This document shows positions 1 through 8,338 of a DNA stretch of 27,951 nucleotides, piece after piece. The DNA is from a virus. The DNA is taken from positions 1 through 27,951 of IMG/VR virus record IMGVR_UViG_3300033144_000046. One strand, given 5' to 3'. Made by a program: the position numbers and the translations under genes. Below the pieces are notes generated by a model. The model saw only the letters and a program-made list of their open reading frames with translations. It did not search any database and was not told the DNA's origin. Positions within the stretch are counted from its first letter, which is position 1. The number at the start of each line of letters is the position of its first letter.

Positions 1-507
1 ATGTCAAATGCTGGAGCAGCTACTTTTGCTGACAGCATTTCAGTTCAAGGTGACGCAATTAATTTATCAACTGATACGCTTATTGAGTATGGGTTAAGCT
101 CTGGTATAGATTACAATATTGGTGCGCCAGTCTCAGGAACAAATGCAAGGGGAGAAAGAATCTCAATGTATACCACTACAGGTATGACAGCAGGCGATTT
201 ATATGTTACAAGTGATTTTGCAGCCGCTTGGACTCCTGCTAATAATACAGATGATGACACTAAAAACATGATAGTTGTAGCTATCGGTGCTTCAAGTTCA
301 ACAGACCAGGTTTTATTAAGGGGTATATTTAGAAAAGCATCTCATGGATTTACAACAGGACAACCATTGTATGTGGGTTCAACTGATGGTCAATTTACAG
401 CCACTTGCCCAACAGCTTCAGGAAGCTTTGCTAGAGTTGTAGGATATGCTGTAAACTCAAATGAAATATATTTTTGTCCAGACAATACTTGGGTAGAAAT
501 TAGTTAA
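1..507 (+). CDS. beta-rich virion/fibre-like protein, possibly 5'-truncated
   Basis: A 168-residue protein rich in Gly, Ser, Thr and Ala, with no predicted membrane segment. The second half, about residues 105-150, has a pattern common in C-terminal domains of phage fibres and decoration proteins (from memory): GIFRKASHGFTTGQPLYVG, then a short turn and RVVGYAV. That suggests a small beta-sandwich. The ATG is the very first base of the window, so I cannot tell whether it is the true start or an internal methionine of a longer gene. The stop lies 5 bases before the methyltransferase gene, consistent with one operon. Virion protein is an inference from composition and neighbours; no specific family is recognised. 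Confidence 0.55.
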   Translation: MSNAGAATFADSISVQGDAINLSTDTLIEYGLSSGIDYNIGAPVSGTNARGERISMYTTTGMTAGDLYVTSDFAAAWTPANNTDDDTKNMIVVAIGASSSTDQVLLRGIFRKASHGFTTGQPLYVGSTDGQFTATCPTASGSFARVVGYAVNSNEIYFCPDNTWVEIS

Positions 508-512
508 TTCTT

Positions 513-1076
513 ATGGCTTATAAAGATAAAAATTTAGTATTTACAGCCGACTCTATTTACTTTGATTATGATGGTGAAAAGGAGTTTGTAATGATGGAAT
601 GGGAAAGACCTTTAATGGAAAAACACGCCAACTATGTTTGTGAAAATGGAGGAGATATTTTAGAGATAGGTTTTGGTATGGGAATAAGCGCTGATTATAT
701 ACAAGCAAATAACATAAACTCTCACACTATTGTAGAAATTCATCCTGATATTTTAAACAAAGCTTATGAATGGGCTGAAGGAAAATCAAACATTAATATA
801 ATAGCTGGGGACTGGTATAATTCTTTAGATGTATTGTCAACTTATGACGGTATTTTTTTAGACACTTTTGGTGATGATAATATTGATAAATTTAACAACC
901 ACATAAACTCTTTAGCTAAATCAGGATGTAAAATTAGTTGGTGGAATAATTCCAGAAAACCTAATAATAATACTTTAAATATAGAGGGGGTTACATATGA
1001 AGAGGTAAATGTAACACCTCCGTTAAATGGATATTTTGACCAATCAGTTTATTATTTACCTAAAAAACAAATATAA
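513..1076 (+). CDS. GAMT/RMT2-like SAM-dependent methyltransferase
   Basis: A 187-residue class I methyltransferase. Motif I is ILEIGFGMG (residues 49-57), the acidic end of strand 2 is HTIVEIH (E75), and motif IV is YDGIFLDTF (D117). The details match the guanidinoacetate N-methyltransferase / yeast Rmt2 group rather than a generic methylase: VMMEWERPLM (26-35) aligns with VMERWETPYM of human GAMT, EIGFGM with EVGFGM, DGIFLDT with DGILYDT, and the PP...YYLP ending with PP...YYAFP (alignment by eye to remembered sequence). E31 and D117 fall where GAMT places the Glu and Asp that hold the guanidino group. At 187 residues it is shorter than GAMT (about 236), missing mainly the N-terminal extension. 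The likely reaction is SAM-dependent methylation of a guanidino group on a small molecule or a protein arginine; the substrate is unknown. The next gene starts directly after its stop. Confidence 0.8.
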   Translation: MAYKDKNLVFTADSIYFDYDGEKEFVMMEWERPLMEKHANYVCENGGDILEIGFGMGISADYIQANNINSHTIVEIHPDILNKAYEWAEGKSNINIIAGDWYNSLDVLSTYDGIFLDTFGDDNIDKFNNHINSLAKSGCKISWWNNSRKPNNNTLNIEGVTYEEVNVTPPLNGYFDQSVYYLPKKQI

Positions 1077-1775
1077 ATGGCTACTACTACTATATATGCA
1101 AGCTCAAACACTAACGGTAGAGGAATCGTAGCTGTTGCTAATAGTGATTGGGATGATGCGATAAACGCAACCTCGGGAAGTGTTCAGTCATCTACATCAA
1201 ATAATTTTGCTATTAGAGCTGGAGCTGTAACAGGAAGGGGTGGAACAGACTATAGGGTTTGGCGTTCTTTTGCTTATTTTGATTTATCTTCAATCACAAC
1301 AACAATTACTGCTGCAACTGTAAAAGTACAAGGATCAGGAAGTATTAACAATGGAGGTACTGCGAAAATGTATGCAAGTACAGCATTCGGAAACAATGGT
1401 ACTGCTTTAGCTGGTTCAGATTTTGATAACGTATCAAGCACCTTATATTCAGCTACTTCTTTTAATGAAATAACTTGGAATAAAAGCGGGCAAAATTCAT
1501 TTGTAGTAAACGCAACAGGTATTTCTGCTATGAACACAAACGGTATACTAAACGTTTGTTTTCGAAATGACATGGATGTAGACGAAGAAGAGCCAGAGTC
1601 TGATCATTATTTAGGAATTAATTTTGGTACAAGTACTCAGAGTTTTAGAATACAAGTTGTTATTACTCATAATGATCCAGGATATGGGAATAAGGTTATC
1701 GATGTAGCCGCTTCTTCAATAGGCGAAATAAACGAAGTGCCGACAGCTAATATTGAGAAAGTAATAGACGCATAG
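1077..1775 (+). CDS. DNRLRE-like beta-jelly-roll virion/fibre protein
   Basis: A 232-residue, Ser/Thr/Asn-rich protein. Around residues 60-86 it reads RVWRSFAYFDLSSI, then ITAATVKVQGS, which fits the DNRLRE/CBM96-type pattern of an Arg followed by an aromatic, FDLS, then I-x-A-A-x-[LV]. That fold is a beta-jelly roll found in surface and carbohydrate-binding proteins. A later FNEITWNKSG segment (about 139-148) is also typical of it. The last 30 residues form a repetitive Val/Ile/Ala linker like those at the ends of Bacteroidota phage appendage proteins. It begins directly after the methyltransferase stop and ends with TAG just before a promoter-like box. Likely a head or tail fibre, or a receptor- or glycan-binding virion protein; the exact location in the virion is unknown. 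Confidence 0.6.
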   Translation: MATTTIYASSNTNGRGIVAVANSDWDDAINATSGSVQSSTSNNFAIRAGAVTGRGGTDYRVWRSFAYFDLSSITTTITAATVKVQGSGSINNGGTAKMYASTAFGNNGTALAGSDFDNVSSTLYSATSFNEITWNKSGQNSFVVNATGISAMNTNGILNVCFRNDMDVDEEEPESDHYLGINFGTSTQSFRIQVVITHNDPGYGNKVIDVAASSIGEINEVPTANIEKVIDA

Positions 1776-1793
1776 CAATTCAAAAAAAATAAC

Positions 1794-1801
1794 TATCTTT
1801 G
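1794..1801 (+). promoter_or_regulatory. Bacteroidota-type -7 promoter box TATCTTTG
   Basis: TATCTTTG matches the TAnnTTTG consensus and lies 26 bases before the ATG at 1828, in a 52-base gap. No TTG is seen at the usual -33 distance, so this is a half-site match only. It would start transcription of the head-fibre, packaging and portal genes. Confidence 0.5.
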
Positions 1802-1827
1802 TTTACTAATTAATAAAATATAATATA

Positions 1828-2100
1828 ATGAAAAAATTAACACAAGAAGAGTTAACATCAGTAACTGAAATCCACAACCAGTACACAAAAGCTAAAATAG
1901 ACTTAGGTGACCACGTTTTACAAAGAAGAGCTTTGTTACAAAACATAGACAGATTAAAAGAAGAGTTTGCAAAAGTTGAAGCTGGTTTAATTGAAAAGTA
2001 CGGTAAAGATTCAATGATTGATTTAGCATCTGGAGACGTAAAATCCGCAGAAGAAGTAGCGGCTGAAAAAGAAAAAGTTGAAAACCTAACAAAAGCGTAA
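1828..2100 (+). CDS. small charged coiled-coil protein, unknown function
   Basis: A 90-residue protein, rich in Lys, Glu and Leu, predicted almost entirely alpha-helical. Residues about 15-60 show heptad-like spacing (LQRRALLQNIDRLKEEF) consistent with a coiled coil. A KYGKDSMIDLASGDV segment follows, then an acidic/lysine tail. It is the first gene after the TATCTTTG box and overlaps the next gene by one base (TAATG), so the pair is probably translationally coupled. I do not recognise a named family. Its place directly before a probable head-fibre gene suggests a virion or assembly role, which is only context. Confidence 0.65.
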   Translation: MKKLTQEELTSVTEIHNQYTKAKIDLGDHVLQRRALLQNIDRLKEEFAKVEAGLIEKYGKDSMIDLASGDVKSAEEVAAEKEKVENLTKA

Positions 2101-2621
2101 TGTCAAAAATAAGTAATCAATCAGCATATCCTGCCTTAAATAATCCTCATTTAGATGACTATTTAGTTATCACGGATTTTGATAATAAATTAAAAACTAA
2201 AACCGTTAGTTTAAATACAATAAAAAATTTATTTCAGGTAAGCTATAATGATATTACTATTGAAATTAGTGCGGCAGAATTAAAAGCATTATTAGGTACT
2301 CCTAAAGAATTAATCCCAGCGCCAGGCGCAGGAAAAGTTTTAGAAGTATTTAGTGTGTTTGTTTATATGGATGTAGGGCTTACAGCTTTTGATTTTGGAG
2401 ACCCAGTGCAAGTAAAGCAAGGAGTGTCGGTATGGGCTGATGTGCCTACTTCTGTAATGAATTCAGTTACGGACTCAGCTGCTCATTTTTCTAAAACTTC
2501 ACTTAACTGTCCTATCAACACATCTATTGTTTTTCAAGCACAAAGCTCTAATGCTACAGTAGGTAACGGTATTTGTAAAATTAATATACGTTACAGAACA
2601 ATAGACCTTCAATCATTCTAA
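2100..2621 (+). CDS. probable head-fibre or appendage protein
   Basis: A 173-residue protein in two parts. The N-terminal 45 residues include DDYLVITDFDNKLKTKTVSL, a pattern that from memory anchors many phage fibre proteins. From about residue 55 a beta-sandwich domain begins with DITIEISAAELKALLGTP and ELIPAPGAGKVLEV, a motif set common in small trimeric phage structural domains (I-x-x-A-E-L...TP-x-x-L-x-P-A-P-G-A-G-K). In crAss-like phages a head-fibre gene lies between portal and capsid genes; here the candidate is upstream of the terminase. Its start overlaps the stop of the 90-aa gene by one base, and another gene starts one base after its stop. A tail-fibre role is the main alternative. 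Confidence 0.6.
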   Translation: MSKISNQSAYPALNNPHLDDYLVITDFDNKLKTKTVSLNTIKNLFQVSYNDITIEISAAELKALLGTPKELIPAPGAGKVLEVFSVFVYMDVGLTAFDFGDPVQVKQGVSVWADVPTSVMNSVTDSAAHFSKTSLNCPINTSIVFQAQSSNATVGNGICKINIRYRTIDLQSF

Positions 2622-2622
2622 C

Positions 2623-2847
2623 ATGGTTATAAGAAAAATTTCTATAGGCGCTGATTATAAGTCAGGAGCAATGCACTATATAGTTGGCCAAGAAGTTTTG
2701 GGAGGAAGCTATAAAATTCACTTAATACAGCATGATGAAAAAGCTAAGTCATATCAAATATGGGTAGACAAAAAATCAGAGATTTTGCTGTGGAAAGAAT
2801 TTAAAACAACACTGCCTATTTCGCTTGAGTATAATATAAACTTTTAA
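2623..2847 (+). CDS. small conserved-looking phage protein, unknown function
   Basis: A 74-residue protein with alternating beta-strand character. Notable segments are VIRKISIGADYKSGAMHYIVGQEV near the N-terminus (residues 2-25) and a hydrophobic-aromatic end, EILLWKEF...PISLEYNINF. The compact sequence without low complexity suggests a folded single domain under selection. I recall similar small proteins in environmental phages but no function. It overlaps the following gene by one base (TAATG), implying coupled translation within the pre-terminase operon. Confidence 0.65.
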   Translation: MVIRKISIGADYKSGAMHYIVGQEVLGGSYKIHLIQHDEKAKSYQIWVDKKSEILLWKEFKTTLPISLEYNINF

Positions 2848-3416
2848 TGAAATCTCCACATTCTTTTATTGTAAGACCTATTGGAAATAGAAGATACGAT
2901 AATATAAAAAAGATTGGTAGTATAGATTTTATTACCAGCACATCTGAGGAAGACCATACAGTTTCAAACAGATATGCAGAGGTTGTAGAAACTCCTATTA
3001 ATTACACAGGGGAAGTAAAAAAAGGAGACACTCTTTTAGTACACCATAATGTTTTTAAATTTTATAATGACATGTATGGTAAAAGAAAAAGCGGTAAAAG
3101 TTTTTTTAAAGAAGATTTATTCTTTATTGATCCTGATCAGTTTTTTTTATTTAAAAGAGGTGATAAGTGGCATGGGTATGATAAATATTGTTTTGTAAAA
3201 CCTGGCAAGGTAAGAGATAGTTTTTTGAAAAAATCAGGAACTGTTGAGCCTTTAATTGGAACTTTAATTTACTCTAATGCTCAACTTAAAAAGAAAGGTC
3301 TCAAAGAAGGAGATGTTGTTTCTTATCAACCAGATTCTGAATATGCATTTAAGGTAGATGGAGAGACTTTGTACAGGATGTTTACAAACAATATAACTCT
3401 TAAATTAAATGGATAG
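2847..3416 (+). CDS. possible GroES-like co-chaperonin (tandem barrel)
   Basis: A 189-residue protein with features of the GroES/T4 gp31 fold. Near the N-terminus FIVRPIGNRR (7-16) resembles the GroES IRPL start. A flexible 25-40 stretch sits where the mobile loop would be. RYAEVVETP (42-50) and VKKGDTLLVHHNV (57-69) correspond to GroES GEVLAVG and VKVGDIVIF. A second, weaker copy follows: GTLIYSN (138-144), GLKEGDVVSY (151-160) and VDGETLYRM (170-178), like GroES NEEVLIM. The length is about twice that of GroES (97), so two fused barrels are plausible. If right, it would cap the host GroEL to fold capsid protein, as T4 gp31 does. The evidence is by-eye pattern only. The ATG of the next gene lies inside its last codons (8-base overlap). 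Confidence 0.4.
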   Translation: MKSPHSFIVRPIGNRRYDNIKKIGSIDFITSTSEEDHTVSNRYAEVVETPINYTGEVKKGDTLLVHHNVFKFYNDMYGKRKSGKSFFKEDLFFIDPDQFFLFKRGDKWHGYDKYCFVKPGKVRDSFLKKSGTVEPLIGTLIYSNAQLKKKGLKEGDVVSYQPDSEYAFKVDGETLYRMFTNNITLKLNG

Positions 3417-3684
3417 CAAAAGTATAAAACTACAAATTATAAACGCAGGGGAACAAGCTGTAAATCAGCTTATTAAAGTTGCAAAAGAAGATATAATTAA
3501 ATATGACAAAGATGACGAGTTGGCAGCTGACAGATTAAAAAATGCAGCAGCTACTAAAAAACTAGCTATATTTGATGCTTTTGAAATTTTACAAAGAATT
3601 GAAGAAGAAAGAGATATTTTGAATGGAGTAGAAAAAACAACAACTAACACCCCTAAAGGATTTGCAGAATCAAGATCAAAATAA
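3409..3684 (+). CDS. small helical protein before terminase, candidate small terminase subunit
   Basis: A 91-residue, predicted all-helical protein. The core is DELAADRLKNAAATKKLAIF (residues 36-55), then DAFEILQRIEEERDIL, a pattern of two amphipathic helices ending in a coiled coil. It overlaps the GroES-like gene by 8 bases, and its 3' end overlaps the proposed TTG start of the large terminase by 23 bases. Small terminase subunits sit in this position and are often of this size and helical, so TerS is a reasonable guess. However, I see no clear helix-turn-helix, so the assignment rests on position. The alternative is a packaging or head accessory protein of unknown role. Confidence 0.45.
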   Translation: MDSKSIKLQIINAGEQAVNQLIKVAKEDIIKYDKDDELAADRLKNAAATKKLAIFDAFEILQRIEEERDILNGVEKTTTNTPKGFAESRSK

Positions 3685-5902
3685 ACTATATCGAATTGTA
3701 AACAAGAAAGTTCCTAAATCTGTTATAGCTACAAAAAACAGAGCAAGAAGCTGGCAGTATGGGTATAATGAAAAATACGATATAGTTGTAATTTCTAAAG
3801 ACGGAACAATAGGGGATATTTACAATATTAATAATTTACTTATTGCTTTACCCTCCACTCCTAAACTAAATTCTGAGTTAAAAAAACAAGACCAATACTG
3901 GAAGTCTTTTGACATCCCAAAAGAAATTAAAAAACTTCAAACTATATTTCACTGGCATCAAACCCCTCCTCACTTTAAATCTAAATGGGTTGATTTTATA
4001 GAAAAAGAATTTGATAAAAGAGAGCAAGGACACTGGTTTTTGAATAATGGAACACCTACATATATTACAGGAACACATTATATGTATTTACAGTGGACAA
4101 AAATAGACGTAGGTCATCCAGATTTTAGAGAAGCAAATAGGATATTTTATATATTTTGGGAAGCATGTAAGGCTGACTCCAGAAGCTTTGGTATGTGTTA
4201 TTTAAAAATAAGACGTTCTGGGTTTTCTTTTATGAGTTCATGTGAAGGGGTAAATCAAGCTACTATTACTAAAGATGCACGTATAGGTATACTTTCTAAA
4301 ACAGGTGCTGATGCAAAAAAAATGTTTACCGATAAAGTTGTACCAATATCTAACAACTACCCTTTCTTTTTTAAACCTATACAAGATGGTATGGATAAAC
4401 CTAAAACCGAACTAGCATACCGTGTTCCCGCATCTAAGATTACTAAAAAAAATATGTATGAAACTAATGATGAAGAATTAGAAGGATTAGATACTACTAT
4501 AGACTGGAAGAACACTTCTGACAACTCTTATGACGGTGAGAAACTTCAATACTTATTACATGATGAAAGTGGTAAATGGGAAAGACCAGAAAACATTTTA
4601 AATAACTGGCGTGTAACTAAAACGTGTTTACGTTTAGGAAGTAAGATAATAGGAAAATGCATGATGGGTTCTACTTCAAACGCTTTAGACAAAGGAGGAG
4701 CAAACTTTAAAAAACTTTATGAAGACTCTGATTGTTTAAAAAGAAACGCAAACGGACAAACTAAATCTGGACTATATAATTTATTTATACCAATGGAGTG
4801 GAACTTTGAAGGGTATATAGATAAATATGGAATGCCTGTATTACATACACCTAAACAACCAGTTGAAGGAATAGATGGTGAGCCTATAAAACTTGGAGCA
4901 ATAGATTATTGGAAAAATGAAGTAGAGTCTTTATCACAAGATGCTGATGCTTTAAACGAATTTTACAGACAGTTTCCTAGAACAGAATCACATGCATTTA
5001 GAGATGAAAGCAAACAATCTTTGTTTAATTTAACTAAAATTTACCAGCAAATAGATTATAACGATTCATTAATAAAAGAACATTTTATAACTCAAGGATC
5101 ATTTCACTGGCGTGATGGAGTTAAAGATTCTACAGTTGTGTGGAGTCCGAATAGAAATGGAAGATTTTTTGTAACTTGGCTACCAAGAAAAGATTTACAA
5201 AACAGAATAATAACTAGAAACGGAAGAAAGTATCCTGGAAACGAACATCTTGGTTCTTTTGGATGTGACTCGTATGATATTTCTGGTGTTGTTGTAGGAA
5301 AAGGTTCTAACGGATCTTTACACGGAATGACTAAATTTAGTATGGAAGAAACACCTAACAATCATTTCTTTTTAGAATATATAGCTCGACCACAAACTGC
5401 TGAAATATTTTTTGAAGAAGTTTTAATGGCTTGTGTGTTTTATGGTATGCCAATATTGGCTGAGAACAATAAACCTCGTTTATTATATCATTTTAAAAAT
5501 CGTGGCTATAGAGGATTTTGTATGAATAGAGTAGATAAAAGATTAAATAAGTTATCAAAAACTGAGCGTGAGTTAGGAGGTATACCTAATTCTTCTGAAG
5601 ATGTAAAACAATCACATGCTTCAGCGATAGAGTCGTATATAGAAAAACATATAGGCCTTGATTTAACAGGTGAATATAGAGATAAAGAAGATATGGGTGA
5701 AATGTATTTTCAACGTACATTAGAAGATTGGGCTAAATTTGACATAAGTAATAGAACTAAATTTGATGCGTCCATCAGCTCTGGTTTAGCTATAATGGCT
5801 AATCAGAAGCACTTATATACACCGACTAAAGAAAAATCAAAAATAAGCGTTAACTTTGCACGATACAACAACTCAAGCTCTTACAGTCAATTAATAAAGT
5901 AA
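3662..5902 (+). CDS. terL: terminase large subunit (TerL)
   Basis: A 746-residue DNA-packaging motor: ATPase domain then nuclease domain. A Walker-A-like segment KIRRSGFS (182-189) lacks the usual G-x-G-K-[ST]. Walker B is LQYLLHDE (295-302) with D301 and the catalytic E302. Motif III is MGSTSN (335-340). FPRTESHAF (438-446) is the usual linker between domains. The RNase-H-like nuclease has GCDSYD (D536) and a second acidic site near AENN (E601). It pumps DNA into the procapsid through the portal. The only start compatible with the full N-terminus is TTG at 3662, inside the preceding gene; an upstream in-frame TAG lies near 3629-3631, and no in-frame ATG comes before about residue 140. The portal gene begins directly after its stop. 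Confidence 0.9.
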   Translation: MQNQDQNKLYRIVNKKVPKSVIATKNRARSWQYGYNEKYDIVVISKDGTIGDIYNINNLLIALPSTPKLNSELKKQDQYWKSFDIPKEIKKLQTIFHWHQTPPHFKSKWVDFIEKEFDKREQGHWFLNNGTPTYITGTHYMYLQWTKIDVGHPDFREANRIFYIFWEACKADSRSFGMCYLKIRRSGFSFMSSCEGVNQATITKDARIGILSKTGADAKKMFTDKVVPISNNYPFFFKPIQDGMDKPKTELAYRVPASKITKKNMYETNDEELEGLDTTIDWKNTSDNSYDGEKLQYLLHDESGKWERPENILNNWRVTKTCLRLGSKIIGKCMMGSTSNALDKGGANFKKLYEDSDCLKRNANGQTKSGLYNLFIPMEWNFEGYIDKYGMPVLHTPKQPVEGIDGEPIKLGAIDYWKNEVESLSQDADALNEFYRQFPRTESHAFRDESKQSLFNLTKIYQQIDYNDSLIKEHFITQGSFHWRDGVKDSTVVWSPNRNGRFFVTWLPRKDLQNRIITRNGRKYPGNEHLGSFGCDSYDISGVVVGKGSNGSLHGMTKFSMEETPNNHFFLEYIARPQTAEIFFEEVLMACVFYGMPILAENNKPRLLYHFKNRGYRGFCMNRVDKRLNKLSKTERELGGIPNSSEDVKQSHASAIESYIEKHIGLDLTGEYRDKEDMGEMYFQRTLEDWAKFDISNRTKFDASISSGLAIMANQKHLYTPTKEKSKISVNFARYNNSSSYSQLIK

Positions 5903-8338
5903 ATGAAAGAAGTTAAAATAAATATTAAGTCCGCTGTATTTCCAGATCAATTCGCTTCAGATGCGCAGAAAAAAACAGAAGAATTTGGATTACAGGTAGG
6001 ACAAGCTATACAATACGAGTGGTTTAGAAAAGATGGTGGGAGCTGTAGGTTTTATGACCAATGGACTGCTTTTAATAGATTAAGATTATATTCGAGAGGA
6101 GAACAATCTATAGCTAAATACAAAAATGAATTAGCTGTAGATGGAGATTTGAGTTATTTAAATTTAGACTGGACTCCTATTTCGGTTATACCAAAGTTTG
6201 TAGACATAGTTGTAAACGGAATGTCGGACAGATTATTTAAAGTAAAAGCGTATGCGCAAGACGCTATGTCTGCCGAAAAAAGAAACAAATTTCAAAACAT
6301 GATAGAAGGACAAATGATTGCTCGTCCTTTATTAAGACAAATAACAGAAGATTTTGGAGTAGATGTATTTAGTGTTCCTGAAGAAACTTTACCTAATGAT
6401 GATCAGGAGCTGGAACTATACATGAATTTAAAATATAAACCAGCTATAGAGATAGCTGAAGAAGAAGCTATAAATACTTTGTTAGCCGAAAATCATTATG
6501 AAGATTTAAGAAAAAGAGTAGATTTAGATTTAATGGTGTTAGGTGTAGGAATGACTAAACACCAATTTTTATTAGGTCAAGGGGTAACGGTTGATTATGT
6601 TGATCCAGCTAATGTTGTTTATAGCTACACAGAAGACCCTTATTTTAAAGACTGTTTTTATTGGGGTGAAATAAAAACTATACCTATAACTGAGCTAGTT
6701 AAGATTGACCCAGATATCACAAATGAACAAATGCAAGAGATATCTAAATACAGTCAATCGTGGTATGACTATTTTAATGTAGCGCAAATGTATGAGAACA
6801 GTATGTTTGCAAAAGACACATGCACATTATTATATTTTAATTATAAAACAACAAATACTTTTGTTTACAAAAAGAAAGAAATAAGCGAAGGAGTATATAA
6901 GACTGTAGAAAAAGACGATCAATTTAATCCGCCAGAAGAAATGATGTCGGAAGGAAAGTTTGAAAAAGTAGAGAAAAGAATAGATGTATGGTATGAAGGT
7001 ATAATGGTTATGGGTACTAACATTATTTTAAAATGGGAGATGATGGAGAATATGGTAAGACCTAATTCTGCAAACCAATACGCTTTACCAAATTATGTTG
7101 CTTGCGCACCAAGAATGTATAAAGGAAACATTGAATCTCTTGTAAGAAGAATGATTCCTTTTGCTGACTTAATACAAATGACTCATTTAAAAATTCAACA
7201 AGTCGTAGCAAGAGTAGTTCCTGATGGTGTATTTATAGATGCTGACGGATTAAACGAAGTTGATTTAGGAACAGGCAACGCTTATAATCCAGAGGATGCC
7301 TTAAGACTGTACTTCCAAACAGGTAGTGTTGTTGGTAGAAGTTACACTCAAGACGGAGAGTTTAACAATGCAAGAATACCTATTTCTCAACTTACTTCTA
7401 ACAGCGGGCAAAGTAAAATGCAAATGCTTATAGGAAATTATAATCATTACTTAGATATGATTAGGCAAGTAACAGGATTAAATGAAGCAAGGGATGGTTC
7501 TACACCTGATCCTAACTCTTTAGTTGGTGTTCAAAAACTAGCAGCGTTAAATTCTAATACCGCTACTAGACATATATTACAAGGTAGTTTGTATATAACT
7601 AAAACTTTAGCTGAGGCTTTAGCTATAAGAACTGCTGATATTTTACAATACTCTGATTTTAAAGATGAGTTCGCAATGCAAATTGGTAAATATAATGTAG
7701 CTATTATAGAAGAAATTAAAAATTTATACCTGCATGATTTTGGAATATTTATTGAAATGTCTCCAGATGAAGAAGAAAAAGCTATGTTAGAAGCAAATAT
7801 ACAAATGGCTTTATCTCAAAAAGATATTAGCTTAGAAGATGCAATTGACATAAGAGAGATTCATAATTTAAAAATGGCGAATCAATTATTAAAAGTCAAA
7901 AGAAAAGCGAAGCAAGACGCAGAACAACAACAGCAAATGCAACAACAACAAATGCAAGCTCAAATGCAAATGCAACAACAACAAGCTGCAGCTCAAGCTG
8001 AAATGCAAAAAGTCCAAATGGAGATGGAAGGTAAGATGCAGTTAAAACAAGCTGAGATAGGTTTCGAAATAGAAAAAATGAAAAACGAAGCTACTCTCAA
8101 GTCTCAGTTAATGGCTGAAGAGTTCCAATACAATATGCAAATAAAAGGCATGGAACAAAGCAATATGGATGCAAGAGAGCAAAACAGAGAGAAAGCAAAA
8201 GACAGAAGGATAAATCAACAATCTTCAAATCAATCTAGAATGATTGAGCAAAGAAAAAGAAACACTCCTTCTATAAATTTTGAGTCTAACGAGGACAGTT
8301 TAGATGGATTTGATTTAGCTGAATTCGACCCTCGATAG
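5903..8338 (+). CDS. portal protein
   Basis: An 811-residue protein of the size seen for crAss-like and related Bacteroidota phage portals. The first 120 residues include FYDQWTAFNRLRLYSRGEQ and then WTPISVIPKFVDIVVNGMSD, a typical portal entry region. The middle (about 520-600) has MLIGNYNHYLDMIRQVTGLN and NSLVGVQKLAALNSNTATRH, matching the helical stem and wing region of large portals (from memory). From about residue 674 the sequence becomes a Gln/Met-rich coiled coil, ending in a polar tail and FDLAEFDPR. Twelve copies would form the DNA-entry ring at one capsid vertex, contacting terminase and then the ring proteins. It starts immediately after the terminase stop, ends with TAG, and is followed by a 49-base gap with a promoter-like box. 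Confidence 0.87.
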   Translation: MKEVKINIKSAVFPDQFASDAQKKTEEFGLQVGQAIQYEWFRKDGGSCRFYDQWTAFNRLRLYSRGEQSIAKYKNELAVDGDLSYLNLDWTPISVIPKFVDIVVNGMSDRLFKVKAYAQDAMSAEKRNKFQNMIEGQMIARPLLRQITEDFGVDVFSVPEETLPNDDQELELYMNLKYKPAIEIAEEEAINTLLAENHYEDLRKRVDLDLMVLGVGMTKHQFLLGQGVTVDYVDPANVVYSYTEDPYFKDCFYWGEIKTIPITELVKIDPDITNEQMQEISKYSQSWYDYFNVAQMYENSMFAKDTCTLLYFNYKTTNTFVYKKKEISEGVYKTVEKDDQFNPPEEMMSEGKFEKVEKRIDVWYEGIMVMGTNIILKWEMMENMVRPNSANQYALPNYVACAPRMYKGNIESLVRRMIPFADLIQMTHLKIQQVVARVVPDGVFIDADGLNEVDLGTGNAYNPEDALRLYFQTGSVVGRSYTQDGEFNNARIPISQLTSNSGQSKMQMLIGNYNHYLDMIRQVTGLNEARDGSTPDPNSLVGVQKLAALNSNTATRHILQGSLYITKTLAEALAIRTADILQYSDFKDEFAMQIGKYNVAIIEEIKNLYLHDFGIFIEMSPDEEEKAMLEANIQMALSQKDISLEDAIDIREIHNLKMANQLLKVKRKAKQDAEQQQQMQQQQMQAQMQMQQQQAAAQAEMQKVQMEMEGKMQLKQAEIGFEIEKMKNEATLKSQLMAEEFQYNMQIKGMEQSNMDAREQNREKAKDRRINQQSSNQSRMIEQRKRNTPSINFESNEDSLDGFDLAEFDPR
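7923..8000 (+). repeat. CAA-rich low-complexity tract in portal gene
   Basis: A run of CAA/CAG/CAAATG codons encodes a Gln/Met/Ala-rich stretch of the portal (about residues 674-700) with blocks such as QQQQMQQQQMQAQMQMQQQQ. It is the start of the C-terminal coiled-coil barrel or crown and is prone to replication slippage. Confidence 0.75.

Noticed and set aside
3640-3690. Programmed frameshift joining the 91-aa gene to the terminase
   Set aside because: The overlap has no clear slippery heptamer and the terminase has a usable TTG start; ordinary re-initiation explains it.
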